Shown: positions 1-8,435, counted from the stretch's first letter. The stretch: 18,701 nt of DNA from Brachionus koreanus (GCA_016987375.1 PJRA01000263.1:192635-211335); one strand, 5' to 3'. The notes: generated from the sequence alone by a model not told the origin. Numbers and translations: made by a program.

Positions 1-557
1 ACAAGTCTGAAAAAGTCTAATAAATTGTTTATCTATAAATTCTATTGTTATTAATAATAATAATAATATTTAATATTGTTATTGTTATTTATTTTATATT
101 AATTTGATAAAATTTTTTAATATTAACCAAAAAATCCAAGATCCAAGCTATGGATTTAGCTTGATATTGCTTTCTTTAAGCTTTCAGATCATGACTGATC
201 TAAAGCTCAAGTTTTTTGTCAGCTTAAAAAATAGATCATTTAATTCTAAAATAGAAATACTTAAATAAGATAAACTTTATATAAGACAAGACAAAAGCCA
301 TATATCTCCTTTTATCTGAATAGATTTTTAAATTCAAATTTGCATGAAAAAAAAAGGTAATGTTCGTAAACGTGTTCTTCGTTAAATGAAAACAAGCCAG
401 AAGTATTTTGCCGAACATTATCTAAGTGAATGAAAGAGTAAAAGGTGCAAACAATAATAAATGTTGAAAGGTTATATCAACAATAAATTAATTAATTAAA
501 TAAAATTTTATGTTTATAATCTTCAAGATATTACAAGCTCTAGAAACACACAGAAAT
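1..557. other. AT-rich intergenic DNA, no gene seen
   Basis: No reading frame here resembles a protein I recognise. Minus-strand reading across 236-418 is open but is low-complexity Phe/Lys/Asn/Ile, as expected by chance in such AT-rich DNA. Bases 49-90 hold imperfect TAA/TTG trinucleotide runs. Positions 179-207 form a hairpin described separately. Confidence 0.6.
179..207. repeat. 12-bp-stem hairpin
   Basis: AGCTTT (179-184), a single bulged C, then AGATCA (186-191) pair with TGATCT (196-201) and AAAGCT (202-207) around a four-base TGAC loop. The pairing is perfect apart from the bulge. It stands out in AT-rich DNA because the stem is mixed in composition. No U tract or gene context makes it a terminator, so I record it only as a structure. 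Confidence 0.6.
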
Positions 558-684
558 GTTCAGTCTTAATTGTTTTACAATAAAGGTTAATCAATAGACT
601 AGTGCATTTAGTTTCTAATTGATATAAATCAGGATTTATCAGCAAAATACATGCAAAAAGTTTTACACCAATTAAGACTAGAAC
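558..684. repeat. small 127-bp inverted-repeat unit
   Basis: GTTCAGTCTTAATTG at 558-572 is matched on the opposite strand by GTTCTAGTCTTAATTG at 669-684, with a one-base indel. The termini are therefore GTTC...GAAC with about 15 bp of inverted repeat. The size and form are those of a tiny MITE-like element, but I see no clear target-site duplication and the family is unknown. Confidence 0.35.
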
Positions 685-811
685 GTCTGAAGGGTTTTTT
701 AGACCCCTTTTTGAAAAATTGAAACTTGAATTTTATGACATATAAATAAAATTTTTAATCACAATAAAAAATCACAATTATGAAATAAAAAATTTTACGA
801 TAAATTTTCTA

Positions 812-1042
812 TGTGTAAAGTCTCGAGTTCGGACTTTAGGGATTAAAGCCAAGAAATAAATAAAACAATTTAATTTAGTTAAAAGTTTATTAAATGGAAT
901 CCCAAGTTAATACAATTAAGTATTGATTTATATAGTGGTAAGCGTTAGCGTGCTCTGACTGAAGTTATGACTTAACTACATTTAAATGAGGTCTAGAGAA
1001 GAAGATTAAGAGATGACAAAACTCGGGTCTTAACATATGTTT
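812..1042 (+). repeat. SINE-like dispersed repeat, copy 1
   Basis: This block recurs in inverted orientation at 16060-16270. Shared landmarks read on this strand are the start (CTATGTGTAAAGTCT), GGATTAAAGCCAAGAAATAA, the stretch TTAGTTAAAAGTTTATT, GGAATCC, a GTGGT-containing tract and GGTCTTAACATAT. TTATATAGTGG at 928-938 is a weakened match to the RNA polymerase III A box of tRNA genes. The better-preserved second copy has a closer match plus a B-box-like segment. A tRNA-derived SINE is the inference. An alternative is that the block is the 3' untranslated end of the minus-strand LINE next to it, since it abuts the LINE tail near 1043. A 14-16 bp insertion (GAGTTCGGACTTTAGG region) distinguishes this copy. 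Confidence 0.5.
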
Positions 1043-1049
1043 AAATATC

Positions 1050-1172
1050 TGATGGCTCAGAAAAAAAAAGAAATGGTATGGTATCAATTGCACAGTTGAA
1101 ATATATTGATTCAGTTTGACAAACACAATGGAACAGAATTTCCAGCTCTAACATATCTCTCACAAATAAGAT
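1050..1172 (-). pseudogene. LINE ORF2 C-terminal tail remnant, copy 1
   Basis: Read on the minus strand, the DNA encodes LICERYVRAGNSVPLCLSN and then a stop. This resembles the short conserved end of jockey/CR1-like LINE polyproteins, where a motif like L(N/S)ERY/F is followed by a Pro-Leu-Val stretch. The nucleotide sequence is homologous to 14850-14965, including AATGGAACAGAATTTC and ATCTCTCAC. It lies downstream, in minus-strand terms, of the reverse transcriptase remnant at 1566-2015. About 400 bp of foreign or decayed sequence intervenes, including an end-like piece of a hAT-type MITE at 1243-1262. It cannot encode a functional product. Confidence 0.5.
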
Positions 1173-1242
1173 TTTTGTAAAAACATTTTTATCTATATCT
1201 TCTTAACACTTCAGAAGCACCAAACGAGTCACTTTGACTTGT

Positions 1243-1262
1243 GACTTAAAAACAAGTCTAGT
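1243..1262. repeat. solo end of hAT-type MITE family
   Basis: GTGACTTAAAAACAAGTCT is the same terminal sequence as the right end of the element at 4159-4398 (GTGACTTAAAAACAAGTCTG), except that it continues AG instead of G at the tip. No matching left end (CAGAGTTGTTTTTAAGTCAC-like) is visible within 600 bp to the left. It is therefore probably a truncated copy sitting inside the decayed LINE. Confidence 0.5.
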
Positions 1263-1565
1263 TTAAGTTTATTAAGGCTTCGTAATGTAAAACGTTGAAG
1301 GAAGTGTCGCGCTCACTACTGCGCGATCAATTGTCAATTAAAACAACTTTTATGTTTTGCTTGACTTTGTCAAAAGACACTTTTCTATACATCTTTAGAC
1401 TGTGTCAAGTTAGTTTATTTATAAACAAAAATTATTATTAAAGTTAAAATATTATGCGTTAACAATATTGAATATGCGAGAATAATATTACATAATAAAA
1501 AATAAGAATTTTAAAAGATTATCTAAGTGACATCTTTCTAAATAATAAATTTGTTTTCTAATTTA

Positions 1566-2015
1566 ATTTTATTTAGATATCATACCTAATGGGTATGACA
1601 GAAGTATCATATTTTAGTTTTAGAATAATCCTAATCGCAGAGTTTTGAATAACTTGTATTTTTCTAATATTAGTTTCTGATAATAAATTTAAACAAGTAA
1701 AGGAATAGTCTATACTAGATCTAACTAGAGAGTTATAAAGGTTCCCTAGTGTGCTAAAACCTAGACCTTTTTTTTTCTTAAACAAAATCCTAAGTTTAAC
1801 CTTGAGTTACAGTGTTCTTTACAGTGTATTTTCTTAGTATTTTCATTTTTTTGGCAAATAAAAATGTGACTAGGTCATTGATAAAAAGAAAAGAGTATTC
1901 ATTATTTGTCTTATTTCTTATGTCATTGATAAATATGCTGAACAGTAAAGAACCAATTACTGATCATTGAGGGACATCTGTTTTAATTGAATATACAACA
2001 CAAATATTTTTATAG
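1566..2015 (-). pseudogene. non-LTR (LINE) reverse transcriptase remnant, copy 1
   Basis: The minus strand from about 2015 downward reads NICVVYSIKTDVPQ, a stop, then SVIGSLLFSIFINDIRNK. This is the reverse transcriptase block usually written GVPQGSVLGPLLFSIFINDI. It continues to FLFINDLVTFLF, the catalytic FADD block in which both the Ala and the first Asp have been replaced (FIND), so the active site is destroyed. After an apparent internal deletion, an open frame (1573-1785) encodes GLGFSTLGNLYNSLVRSSID and IQVIQNSAIRIILKL, the conserved thumb-region segment that follows the polymerase domain in jockey/CR1-like elements. Stops and frame changes make it a pseudogene. No endonuclease domain is visible upstream. 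Parts match 15180-15345 at the DNA level. Confidence 0.8.
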
Positions 2016-2044
2016 TTAAACTAATCTGTTAATTTTCTTTCTTT

Positions 2045-3370
2045 TTTGCTTAGTCGTTTTTTCTTCTCTAAATTCTGAAGAGAAAATTTAGAAGAATGAT
2101 AAGATAAGAATAAGATAGAATGAAAGAAAAAAGTAGATCTACTTGTTTTGAATAATACATAGCTAACAATTTACAATTTATTGTTATAAATTTTTAATTT
2201 ATCATTTCGGAATAAGCTTTTCTTAAGTCAATAAACAAAGAAACAACAATAGTATCAATATGCATCAATAATTTTTATTTTTTATTGAAATAATAACTTT
2301 GAAATATGTTTTAAATTGAAATGTAGTTGTGTTTGATTTTTATTAATATGTATTAAAATATGTACCTCAATTAGAGGTTATTGTAATATTAAGATTATAC
2401 ATAAAAAATTAATAAACACCAAATTAAACACTAATCTTTATTTTTTTTACACTTATTTGATTAAAACTTCACTTTTTATTAAAAATTGAATTCTAATTTA
2501 AAACAAAGTACCCCAATTTTTTATCTTTGATACTTATTAATTGAATCGTCTTAAATTAATGTAATTTTGGAAATTTAAAAAAGCAACTTTTTATTAAAAA
2601 AACAATGTGAAATAAAGACTTGGCAAATAACACAACAAATAGACTTGGCAACTGCCATAAACATGTCCACAACTGCAGACAAAAATTTAAAATTAATTTT
2701 TTTATGCATTGTTTTATTTTGTGATTATTCCAATATAATTTGTGGTATTCTAAATAAATGATAATAATAATAATAATAGTAATAATTATAAAAGCAAAGG
2801 CAGACCTTTAGAAAATTTTGATTTTTATTCCATGAAAATAAGCATATTTTGTATCAAAAATTAATTAAAATATTTTTTGATTTTAGATTTGTGACTAAAA
2901 AGAAAATTCAAAAATGACTAAATTTATTAGATTAAAAACAAACAAAATATGGAGCATAGAGCGCCGAAAAAATCCCTCCAGGTTTTAAGAGTGTTAATAA
3001 AAAATGAACATTGATTTAACTTTTTTCTATCAGATTAAAATGATTTTCTTTGAATTAAAATACAAAAATAATAAACTGTAAAGCACCCTAAACCCAACTA
3101 GTTTTAAAATTGAGAGTGTTTTTTTTTTAAGCTTTAATTTCTCATTAGGAGAAGATTTTGTGAGAATTAAGAAATCAGATCTAAAACAAAATTAAATTTT
3201 TAAATAACAATGTTTTAACTATTGGAAAAAAATAGAATTTTCCTACCCACAAAAATCACTTCCCACTACTGAATTTTTTCTCTCGAAACTTGGAGCAAAA
3301 TCAAATATTTGAAAATACAAGAAAATGAAATTTAACTAGACAAAATTGTCTTAATGCAAATTTAATTTTT
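2045..3370. other. AT-rich intergenic DNA, nothing recognised
   Basis: This stretch consists of A/T runs without convincing coding sequence. A weak hairpin at about 2062-2095 pairs TCTTCT...CTAAATT with AATTTAG...AAGA. A TAA/ATA trinucleotide microsatellite lies at about 2758-2785. I saw no TE-like protein in any of the six frames. Confidence 0.5.
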
Positions 3371-3373
3371 TCT

Positions 3374-3393
3374 AACAACAACAACAACAACAA
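3374..3393. repeat. (AAC)n microsatellite
   Basis: This is an uninterrupted run of the AAC trinucleotide, about six and a half copies, in AT-rich DNA. It is a probable length-polymorphic site. Confidence 0.85.
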
Positions 3394-3399
3394 AATAAT

Positions 3400-4150
3400 C
3401 TAATTAGTAATTAAATAATTTTTCATGTTTCGACTGATAAAATAATGATTAATAAAATTAAATCTAAATTAAAGATTTTTTTAGAAAGCTTTCTATTGTC
3501 AAATAAAAAAATAAATATACTTAAATTGATAATTTATCAGTTTGTTTTTATTTTGAAAAGTAATAGCAGCTGCTTTTTTTTTTTATCTCTAATATCAATA
3601 GATTGTTTATATCAGAAAATTTTGATATACAATACTTAAACTTAATGACACATTGCACGATATTTTTGATATACACAAAAAAAATCATACTTTTATCGTT
3701 ATTTTTCTAAAGCGTTATAAATAATCTCTTTTTTTTTGTGTTGGAAAAAATTTAATTAACTAATTTTCTTAGTTCAATATTGACTAGCATTAATTTAGGT
3801 TTTTTAAAAAACAAAAATGTTCGGATTACATTTTTAATATCTAAAAAAGCTAAAAAGCCTTCCTCAATGTAAAAATTGTGTTATTTCGGAATATTTTTCA
3901 ATTAACTCAAGTAAAACTCCAACACACAGTCGCTTTTATTTTTAGGGTGAAGATTTTTAGAAAGCAAAATTGAATGAAGAATAATGAACAGCAAAAAAAA
4001 AATCAAAATTATTTTCAGTGACGAAATAATCATTTAAGCAGACATCAGAAAATCATTTGATTGCATAACTTGAATTATTATATGCTTGTAATGAACTTTA
4101 AAATTTTAGAAAAACAACAAAATAATAACAATAAATATCCTTGAGCTTAT
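3400..4150. other. AT-rich intergenic DNA, nothing recognised
   Basis: A 64-codon frame at 3445-3639 is open but is made almost only of Ile, Leu, Phe, Lys, Asn and Ser, as random AT-rich DNA gives. I see no motif, splice context or homolog-like block. No inverted repeat of note was seen here. Confidence 0.45.
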
Positions 4151-4158
4151 AAACAAAC

Positions 4159-4398
4159 CAGAGTTGTTTTTAAGTCACAAGTCTTAAGTCAAGTGATGAC
4201 TTTGACCTAATTTTTAGTGACTTAGGCTTTAAACTGTGAATTCAGTGATATCGACAGATATGTCGCTATATACACAAATCTTAGCTTTTATTGCTGAAAA
4301 TTGGCGTTTATTCTTTAACTTTAAAAATAAAATAATTTTAAGTCACTGACTTGACTCAAATTTTTAAAATATAAAACTGTGACTTAAAAACAAGTCTG
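4159..4398. mobile_element. hAT-type MITE, 240 bp
   Basis: The left end CAGAGTTGTTTTTAAGTCAC (4159-4178) is matched on the opposite strand by the right end CAGACTTGTTTTTAAGTCAC, one mismatch in 20. The CAGA/CAGAG tip is typical of hAT-superfamily termini. The 8-bp flanks AAACAAAC and GACCAAAG match at five of eight positions, so any target-site duplication is degraded. The subterminal segment GTCTTAAGTCAAGT is shared with the 597 bp element at 12397-12993, which places both in one family. There is no coding capacity, so mobility would have depended on a transposase supplied elsewhere. The middle (4236-4274) carries a palindromic sequence also found at 6522-6557. Confidence 0.75.
4236..4274. 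repeat. palindromic segment shared with 6522-6557
   Basis: ATTCAGTGATATCGACAG followed by an ATGTCGCTATAT core is almost identical to the reverse complement of 6522-6560. The segment is itself an imperfect palindrome (GTGATAT-CGACA against TGTCG-CTATATAC). It may be a terminus of another CAGTG-tipped transposon nested in the MITE, or an internal part of a longer family member. Confidence 0.55.
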
Positions 4399-4406
4399 GA
4401 CCAAAG

Positions 4407-5390
4407 CATACTAACCAACGACAAAAGAAAAATAGATTAGTCAATTTTAAACTTTCTGTCAAAATTTAAAAATTTAATTTTTTTCATTGCTCTTTCTTTC
4501 ATCACCCATAAGATGTTTTCTTGTAGCTACATGTTGTCCCACATATTTGAAAATAATCCATCTATATTCTTACTTTTAAAAATATACAATACTAGCATTG
4601 TTTACATCATCTTATGAGATTTTTTTTTCTCAATAAAGTCGATTTTGATTTCAAAGCTAGTCATTTTTTTCTCAATTCTACTAAATTGTTTATTTACAGA
4701 CATTTAATGTAATTTAAAATTATTCGAAATTAATATCTAATTAATTGAAAACTACTCTATATCAAATTACTTTCAATAATCATAGTAATTTTTTTTCGAA
4801 AACTCTTATGAATTTTGGTAAAGTTAGCAGCATTCATTATCTGTAAGCATGTCAAGAATGGATGAGGCTTCTAAATGCTGACATAGCAATTAACTCTCAA
4901 TTCAATGCAGATTGTTTGATCCAAGTTAATCAAAAGATGCTCTCTTATTCTCAGTACACTTATATTTACCAAACTATCAAATAAGAAAACTCGGAATTTA
5001 AATACTTAGTCAGATTAGACAAAAATAAAAGCTGTTTGAACATTACAAGTCACGTCGCGAATTTTAAATGAGTGTGAAAAAAGTTGAAACAGAAATTGAA
5101 AGAACTTTAATTTATTTAAAGACAAGACAAAGAAATTCAATAATAATTCATGAATTTGTTGATGTTCATATTTTGTTTGTAATTCTAAAACGTTAAGTTA
5201 CATTACATGCTAAAATAAACAGGATTGAAACAAAAACAGAAAATAAATTTAAACAATTTGTTTCTAATATAAGTAACCTACCAAAATAATTATAAAATCC
5301 GTTCTCGGTTTTATTTTTTTAAAAACTAAATATTTTATTCAAAAATTTAACTTTTTGGAAAATTTTTTAATGCAAACACAAGGGTTTAAC
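4407..5390. other. AT-rich DNA, no gene seen
   Basis: Slightly more mixed sequence at about 4830-5080 has no sustained reading frame. A 9-bp inverted pair (CATAAGATG near 4506 and CATCTTATG near 4609) is too short to call an element. Nothing else was recognised. Confidence 0.45.
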
Positions 5391-5420
5391 CAAAGTGTAA
5401 CAAAGTGTAACAAAGTGTAA
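5391..5420. repeat. 10-bp tandem repeat, three copies
   Basis: CAAAGTGTAA occurs three times head to tail without a mismatch. It is a small minisatellite, and nothing next to it suggests a function. Confidence 0.9.
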
Positions 5421-5424
5421 AAAG

Positions 5425-5984
5425 AGAATCGAGTCTTAACATCGCTCTAAATCTCTTCTTAAGTCTTTATTATTTGCTAACTTAATTGCAGCATAAACCA
5501 CTATAAGTCTAAACAGGTTTGTTTCAGAAGGCTTTTGCCTTTCGAACAATCTCTGAGTTTTTTAGAAATTATTCAAAATGTTCTCTCATATGTTTTTTTA
5601 AATGTTCTTCAATTGCAGAAAATTAAATAGTCTTCTAACTCTATTTTTTTTTAAAAAATTTATCTACAAAAAAATAGCTAAAGATGTAAAATCAAATTAA
5701 ATTTTAAAAAGTTTGAATTTTAAAATTATTTTATTTTTAATTTTAGAACATATGCGATTAAATTTATGCTAAGAAAAATACACTTGATCTATTTACAGTG
5801 TAAAGTTGAAAAAGTATTATTTGCAAAAATTAAATATACATAACAAAAAAGAACAAAAAAACCATAATTAAGTTATTTAACTACTAAAATCTAAAGCTAA
5901 ATAAAACAAATTATGCTTTTTTCTTCTATTAAGAAAAAAACAATAATTTTTTTTAGATAATTTTTTTTCTTCTAGTTGTGCAAA
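5425..5984. other. AT-rich DNA, nothing recognised
   Basis: The stretch is dominated by A/T homopolymers, and no open frame longer than about 50 codons resembles a protein. Confidence 0.45.
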
Positions 5985-6166
5985 AATGGTTCTGTAAACA
6001 GTAGAGTGTCGTACAAATTTGTACAAACGAATTTTAATCTCTCTTATATCTAATGTTTTTTTAATGATATATGATAATGCATTTTACAGAAATATGAAGA
6101 GTATTTGCTGAATTTAGAATTCGTTTGTACAAATTTGTACAACAGTGTACTGCTTAGAGAACCATT
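5985..6166. mobile_element. 182-bp MITE with 49-bp terminal inverted repeats
   Basis: Positions 5985-6033 and the reverse complement of 6118-6166 agree at 44 of 49 bases, beginning AATGGTTCT. Each arm contains the perfect 14-bp palindrome GTACAAATTTGTAC (6011-6024 and 6127-6140), followed by AAACGAATT. The centre of about 85 bp has no coding content. Such symmetry and size fit a non-autonomous DNA transposon. I cannot find a clear target-site duplication, so the exact outer ends and the superfamily are open. The element lies seven bases from a second, separate palindrome (6173-6338). Confidence 0.75.
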
Positions 6167-6172
6167 GAAAAC

Positions 6173-6338
6173 CAAATGAAAATAATTAAACATTTTCAAA
6201 TTTAAAAATTTTTAGATTTTGCTGTGCAATTTTTCAGAAAATTATTTGGTAAACAAAAAAAATTAAATAATTTCTTAAATATTGGACAAAAAATCTAAAA
6301 ATATGAGAATGTAAAAATGTAAAATTATTTTCATTTTG
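6173..6338. repeat. 166-bp long imperfect palindrome (fold-back)
   Basis: AAATGAAAATAATT at the left end is matched exactly on the opposite strand at the right end (about 6323-6336). The arms keep pairing inward, with ATTTTTAGATTTT shared and then AGAAA(A)TTATTT, to a centre near 6256. The whole 166 bp is thus a fold-back of two arms of roughly 80 bp, about three quarters matched by eye. It could be a decayed hairpin MITE. A transcript would form a long stem-loop, but no evidence of transcription is visible. Confidence 0.65.
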
Positions 6339-6344
6339 CCGTAA

Positions 6345-6515
6345 TTTTTGTATTAAGAAAATCTTATTTATTTACAAGTATTATTTTTATTTCAATTTCA
6401 ATTATTTTCTAAAACATAAGCTAAAATCTTCATATAAAATCATTCTTTTTTTCACATTTTTTAAAATTCTAAATTTACAAATTAAATTATTATAAAGCAG
6501 TCGCTATTAAAGCGG
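6345..6515. other. AT-rich spacer, nothing recognised
   Basis: This is an A/T-dominated spacer between the fold-back and the palindromic segment at 6522-6557. Confidence 0.4.
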
Positions 6516-6521
6516 GGGGAA

Positions 6522-6560
6522 TATGTGATATAGCGACATCTCTGTCGATATCACTGAATT
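6522..6560. repeat. palindromic segment, inverted copy of 4236-4274
   Basis: GTGATATAGCGACATC is followed by TCTGTCGATATCACTGAATT. It is the reverse complement of the core of the 4.2 kb MITE with one or two differences and is itself a near-palindrome of about 30 bp. On the minus strand it begins CAGTGATATCGACAG, a CAGTG tip like some hAT ends. No partner terminus was found nearby, so it may be a solo end. Confidence 0.55.
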
Positions 6561-6599
6561 TGTTAACTAACTAAACCCTGAGCGTTTAAGTTAGAATGG

Positions 6600-7157
6600 A
6601 GCATAAATAGCTGCTCCTAAACGACTAATGAGCAAGTCATACTGTTTAACTATTACATAAAAAAATTAAACCATGACTCAGCAAGTTTTATTAATTTAAG
6701 AATTTAAAATAAATTTATTCTTTAGTGGTAAAATTTTCTAATTTAAAATTAAATTTATTTAGAAAAAAAACGAGTTATTCAGTCAAATGATATTTATAAA
6801 ATGATTATGTCTTTTAAAAGATTAAATATCAGGCACTAATGCCTCTTACTGTAACTGTAAATATATGAAAAATGGGGGCTTAAGTCAAGTAAAAAAATTT
6901 GAATAAAAATGCTTTCAAAATTAAATGGATCTCCCTAACTATTAACGCAATTTCAGTTCTCTAATAAACGCATCAAACAACATTCATATTTTAAAACATG
7001 TAGTTGCAAATATTCTCTGAAAACTCATTTACTTGCTTAATAAAAAATAAAATTTTTTTAATAAACATTAACGTGATCAATCTAAAAATGCTGAAATGCT
7101 TCAATAAAGTTATAATTTTTTTATTTTATAATTAAGCCGATAAAACTATTAATTTAA
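6600..7157. other. AT-rich DNA, no gene seen
   Basis: A small hairpin GGAGCA...TGCTCC lies at about 6599-6618. The rest is A/T-rich with no convincing frame or repeat. Confidence 0.45.
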
Positions 7158-7759
7158 CCCGAGGGGACAAAAACAGGTAAAAAACACTGTTTAAACACTG
7201 TTTAAACGCTGTTTAAACGGCGTTTGGTAGCTGTTTTTTGGGCGTTTTTGCTTTGTTTTTTTGCGTTTAAAACGTGAGCGTTTTTCGACCAAAAAAACGA
7301 GGGAAAAACACTCTATAAACAAAACAAGATATTTCATTTAAAGAGTTTTTAAACCGTTTTTGACGCACAATAAACATGAAAAAACACCTCAAGAGCCCAA
7401 CAATGCTATTTTAGCACTTAAAAAACAACTTAAAAAAATCCTGATATAATATAATGCTCCTTTATCGTAAAGAATTAAAAAAAGAGTCTAAAACGCTCAA
7501 AAAACAAATAAAAATACCTCAGACACCCAAAAACACTATTTAAACAACTAAAAACGTTTAAAAAAACACGCTTCTTTACAATATTTTTGAAAAATATGTT
7601 AAATTTTTTTATGTTTAATTTTATTTTAATTTAATTATTTACGACTAAATTTGTCTAAATTTTTATTTTTGTACTGTTTTAAAACAAAAATAATAAAGTT
7701 TTGAACACTGTTTAAACAGCGTTTAAACAGTGTTTTTTATCTGTTTTTGTCCCCTCGGG
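7158..7759. mobile_element. 602-bp MITE/fold-back element with GTTTAAAC arrays
   Basis: The first 39 bases (CCCGAGGGGACAAAAACAGG and onward to GTTTAAAC) match the reverse complement of the last 39 at 38 positions, an unusually GC-rich, sharp boundary in this DNA. Just inside, the perfect palindrome GTTTAAAC is repeated at 7189, 7200 and 7211 on the left and at 7710 and 7721 on the right, always 11 bp apart. The interior has no protein-like frame. It holds diverged GCGTTTTTG-type and AAAAACAC-type motifs in opposite orientation, and a repeated pair beginning AAAACACCTCA (about 7380) and AAAATACCTCA (about 7508). The flanks are AATTTAA on the left and AATTAAC on the right, an imperfect 6-7 bp duplication at best. 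A TTAA abuts the left CCC, as in piggyBac-type insertions, but on the right it is displaced by two bases, so the superfamily is uncertain. Confidence 0.85.
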
Positions 7760-7765
7760 AATTAA

Positions 7766-8210
7766 CAAATTTATAGAATGAAATCAAAATCTATTTTAAA
7801 TTAACAAATTTAATCAAAAAATTAATTTTAGTGAATTTTTTATATACCTTTTTGAAAATTTTTTTTTGATATGTTTGAGTCTATTTTTCAATAATTTGTT
7901 TATTGCATGATGTAAAAAAACTTATCTTTTTTCCTCTTAATTTATCTATTACCCGTAAAAGTATAATTTTTATAATTGAAATTATTTTTTTTGTGCTAAA
8001 TTAGCCACACTTTTTAATCAAAATACTAAGCAATTTTTGCTACTAAAAAACCCTCTTATCCCAAGCTCTATTATTTTTTATTTTGACTTGAACAAAATAT
8101 AGTGTGTTAAAATGAGAATAGCTAAAAGTGCGATTGACATGTTTTTTGGAAAATAGAGCTACTAAAAATTACATAAATTTTTCTAATTTAGTGCGCTTAG
8201 ATCGAATTGA
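7766..8210. other. AT-rich DNA, nothing recognised
   Basis: TTAACAAATTTA is repeated at about 7763 and 7802. There is no sustained frame and no recognisable repeat apart from this. Confidence 0.45.
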
Positions 8211-8435
8211 TGTCAATTTGCTTGGTTAAAGAAAGAGAAAATTAATTCTTTATCCATTTCATTAAATAAACAGATCAGTAATTTCCGCAATTTGGTGGTA
8301 GTCAAGAGTCGCACACAGAAAAAACAAGTTGCGGAAGCCAACTTTCATTAGATGCTTTTCAACAGCATTAACAAAAATTGTATTTTTAACCCTAAAATAG
8401 GATTAGATCTGATTGAGAAAGCACTTGAATATTAA
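8211..8435 (+). pseudogene. protein-like reading frame broken by one stop, unknown
   Basis: In this frame 46 codons (8211-8348) end with a TAG at 8349-8351, and 27 further codons run to a TAA at 8433. The conceptual product includes NFRNLVVVKSRTQKKQVAEA, then after the stop LFNSINKNCIFNPKIG and LDLIEKALEY. The balanced composition (Val, Arg, Gln, Ala and Glu are frequent) is unlike the Phe/Lys/Asn/Ile of chance frames around it, which suggests former coding sequence. I recognise no family. It may be an old transposon open reading frame, an exon remnant or coincidence. The segment just downstream (8500-8650) is also less AT-biased but has no continuing frame. Confidence 0.25.

Noticed and set aside
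236..418. Open frame of 60 codons on the minus strand
   Set aside because: It is Phe/Lys/Asn/Ile-rich with no motif. Such lengths are within what chance gives in this composition.
3445..3639. Open frame of 64 codons on the plus strand
   Set aside because: It is low-complexity Ile/Leu/Lys/Ser with no recognisable domain or gene context.
4505..4617. CATAAGATG / CATCTTATG inverted pair as a MITE
   Set aside because: Only nine bases match and the similarity does not extend, so it is likely chance.
7154..7765. piggyBac-type TTAA target duplication around the 602-bp element
   Set aside because: TTAA abuts the left tip, but on the right two extra bases separate it from the tip, so I do not assign the superfamily.
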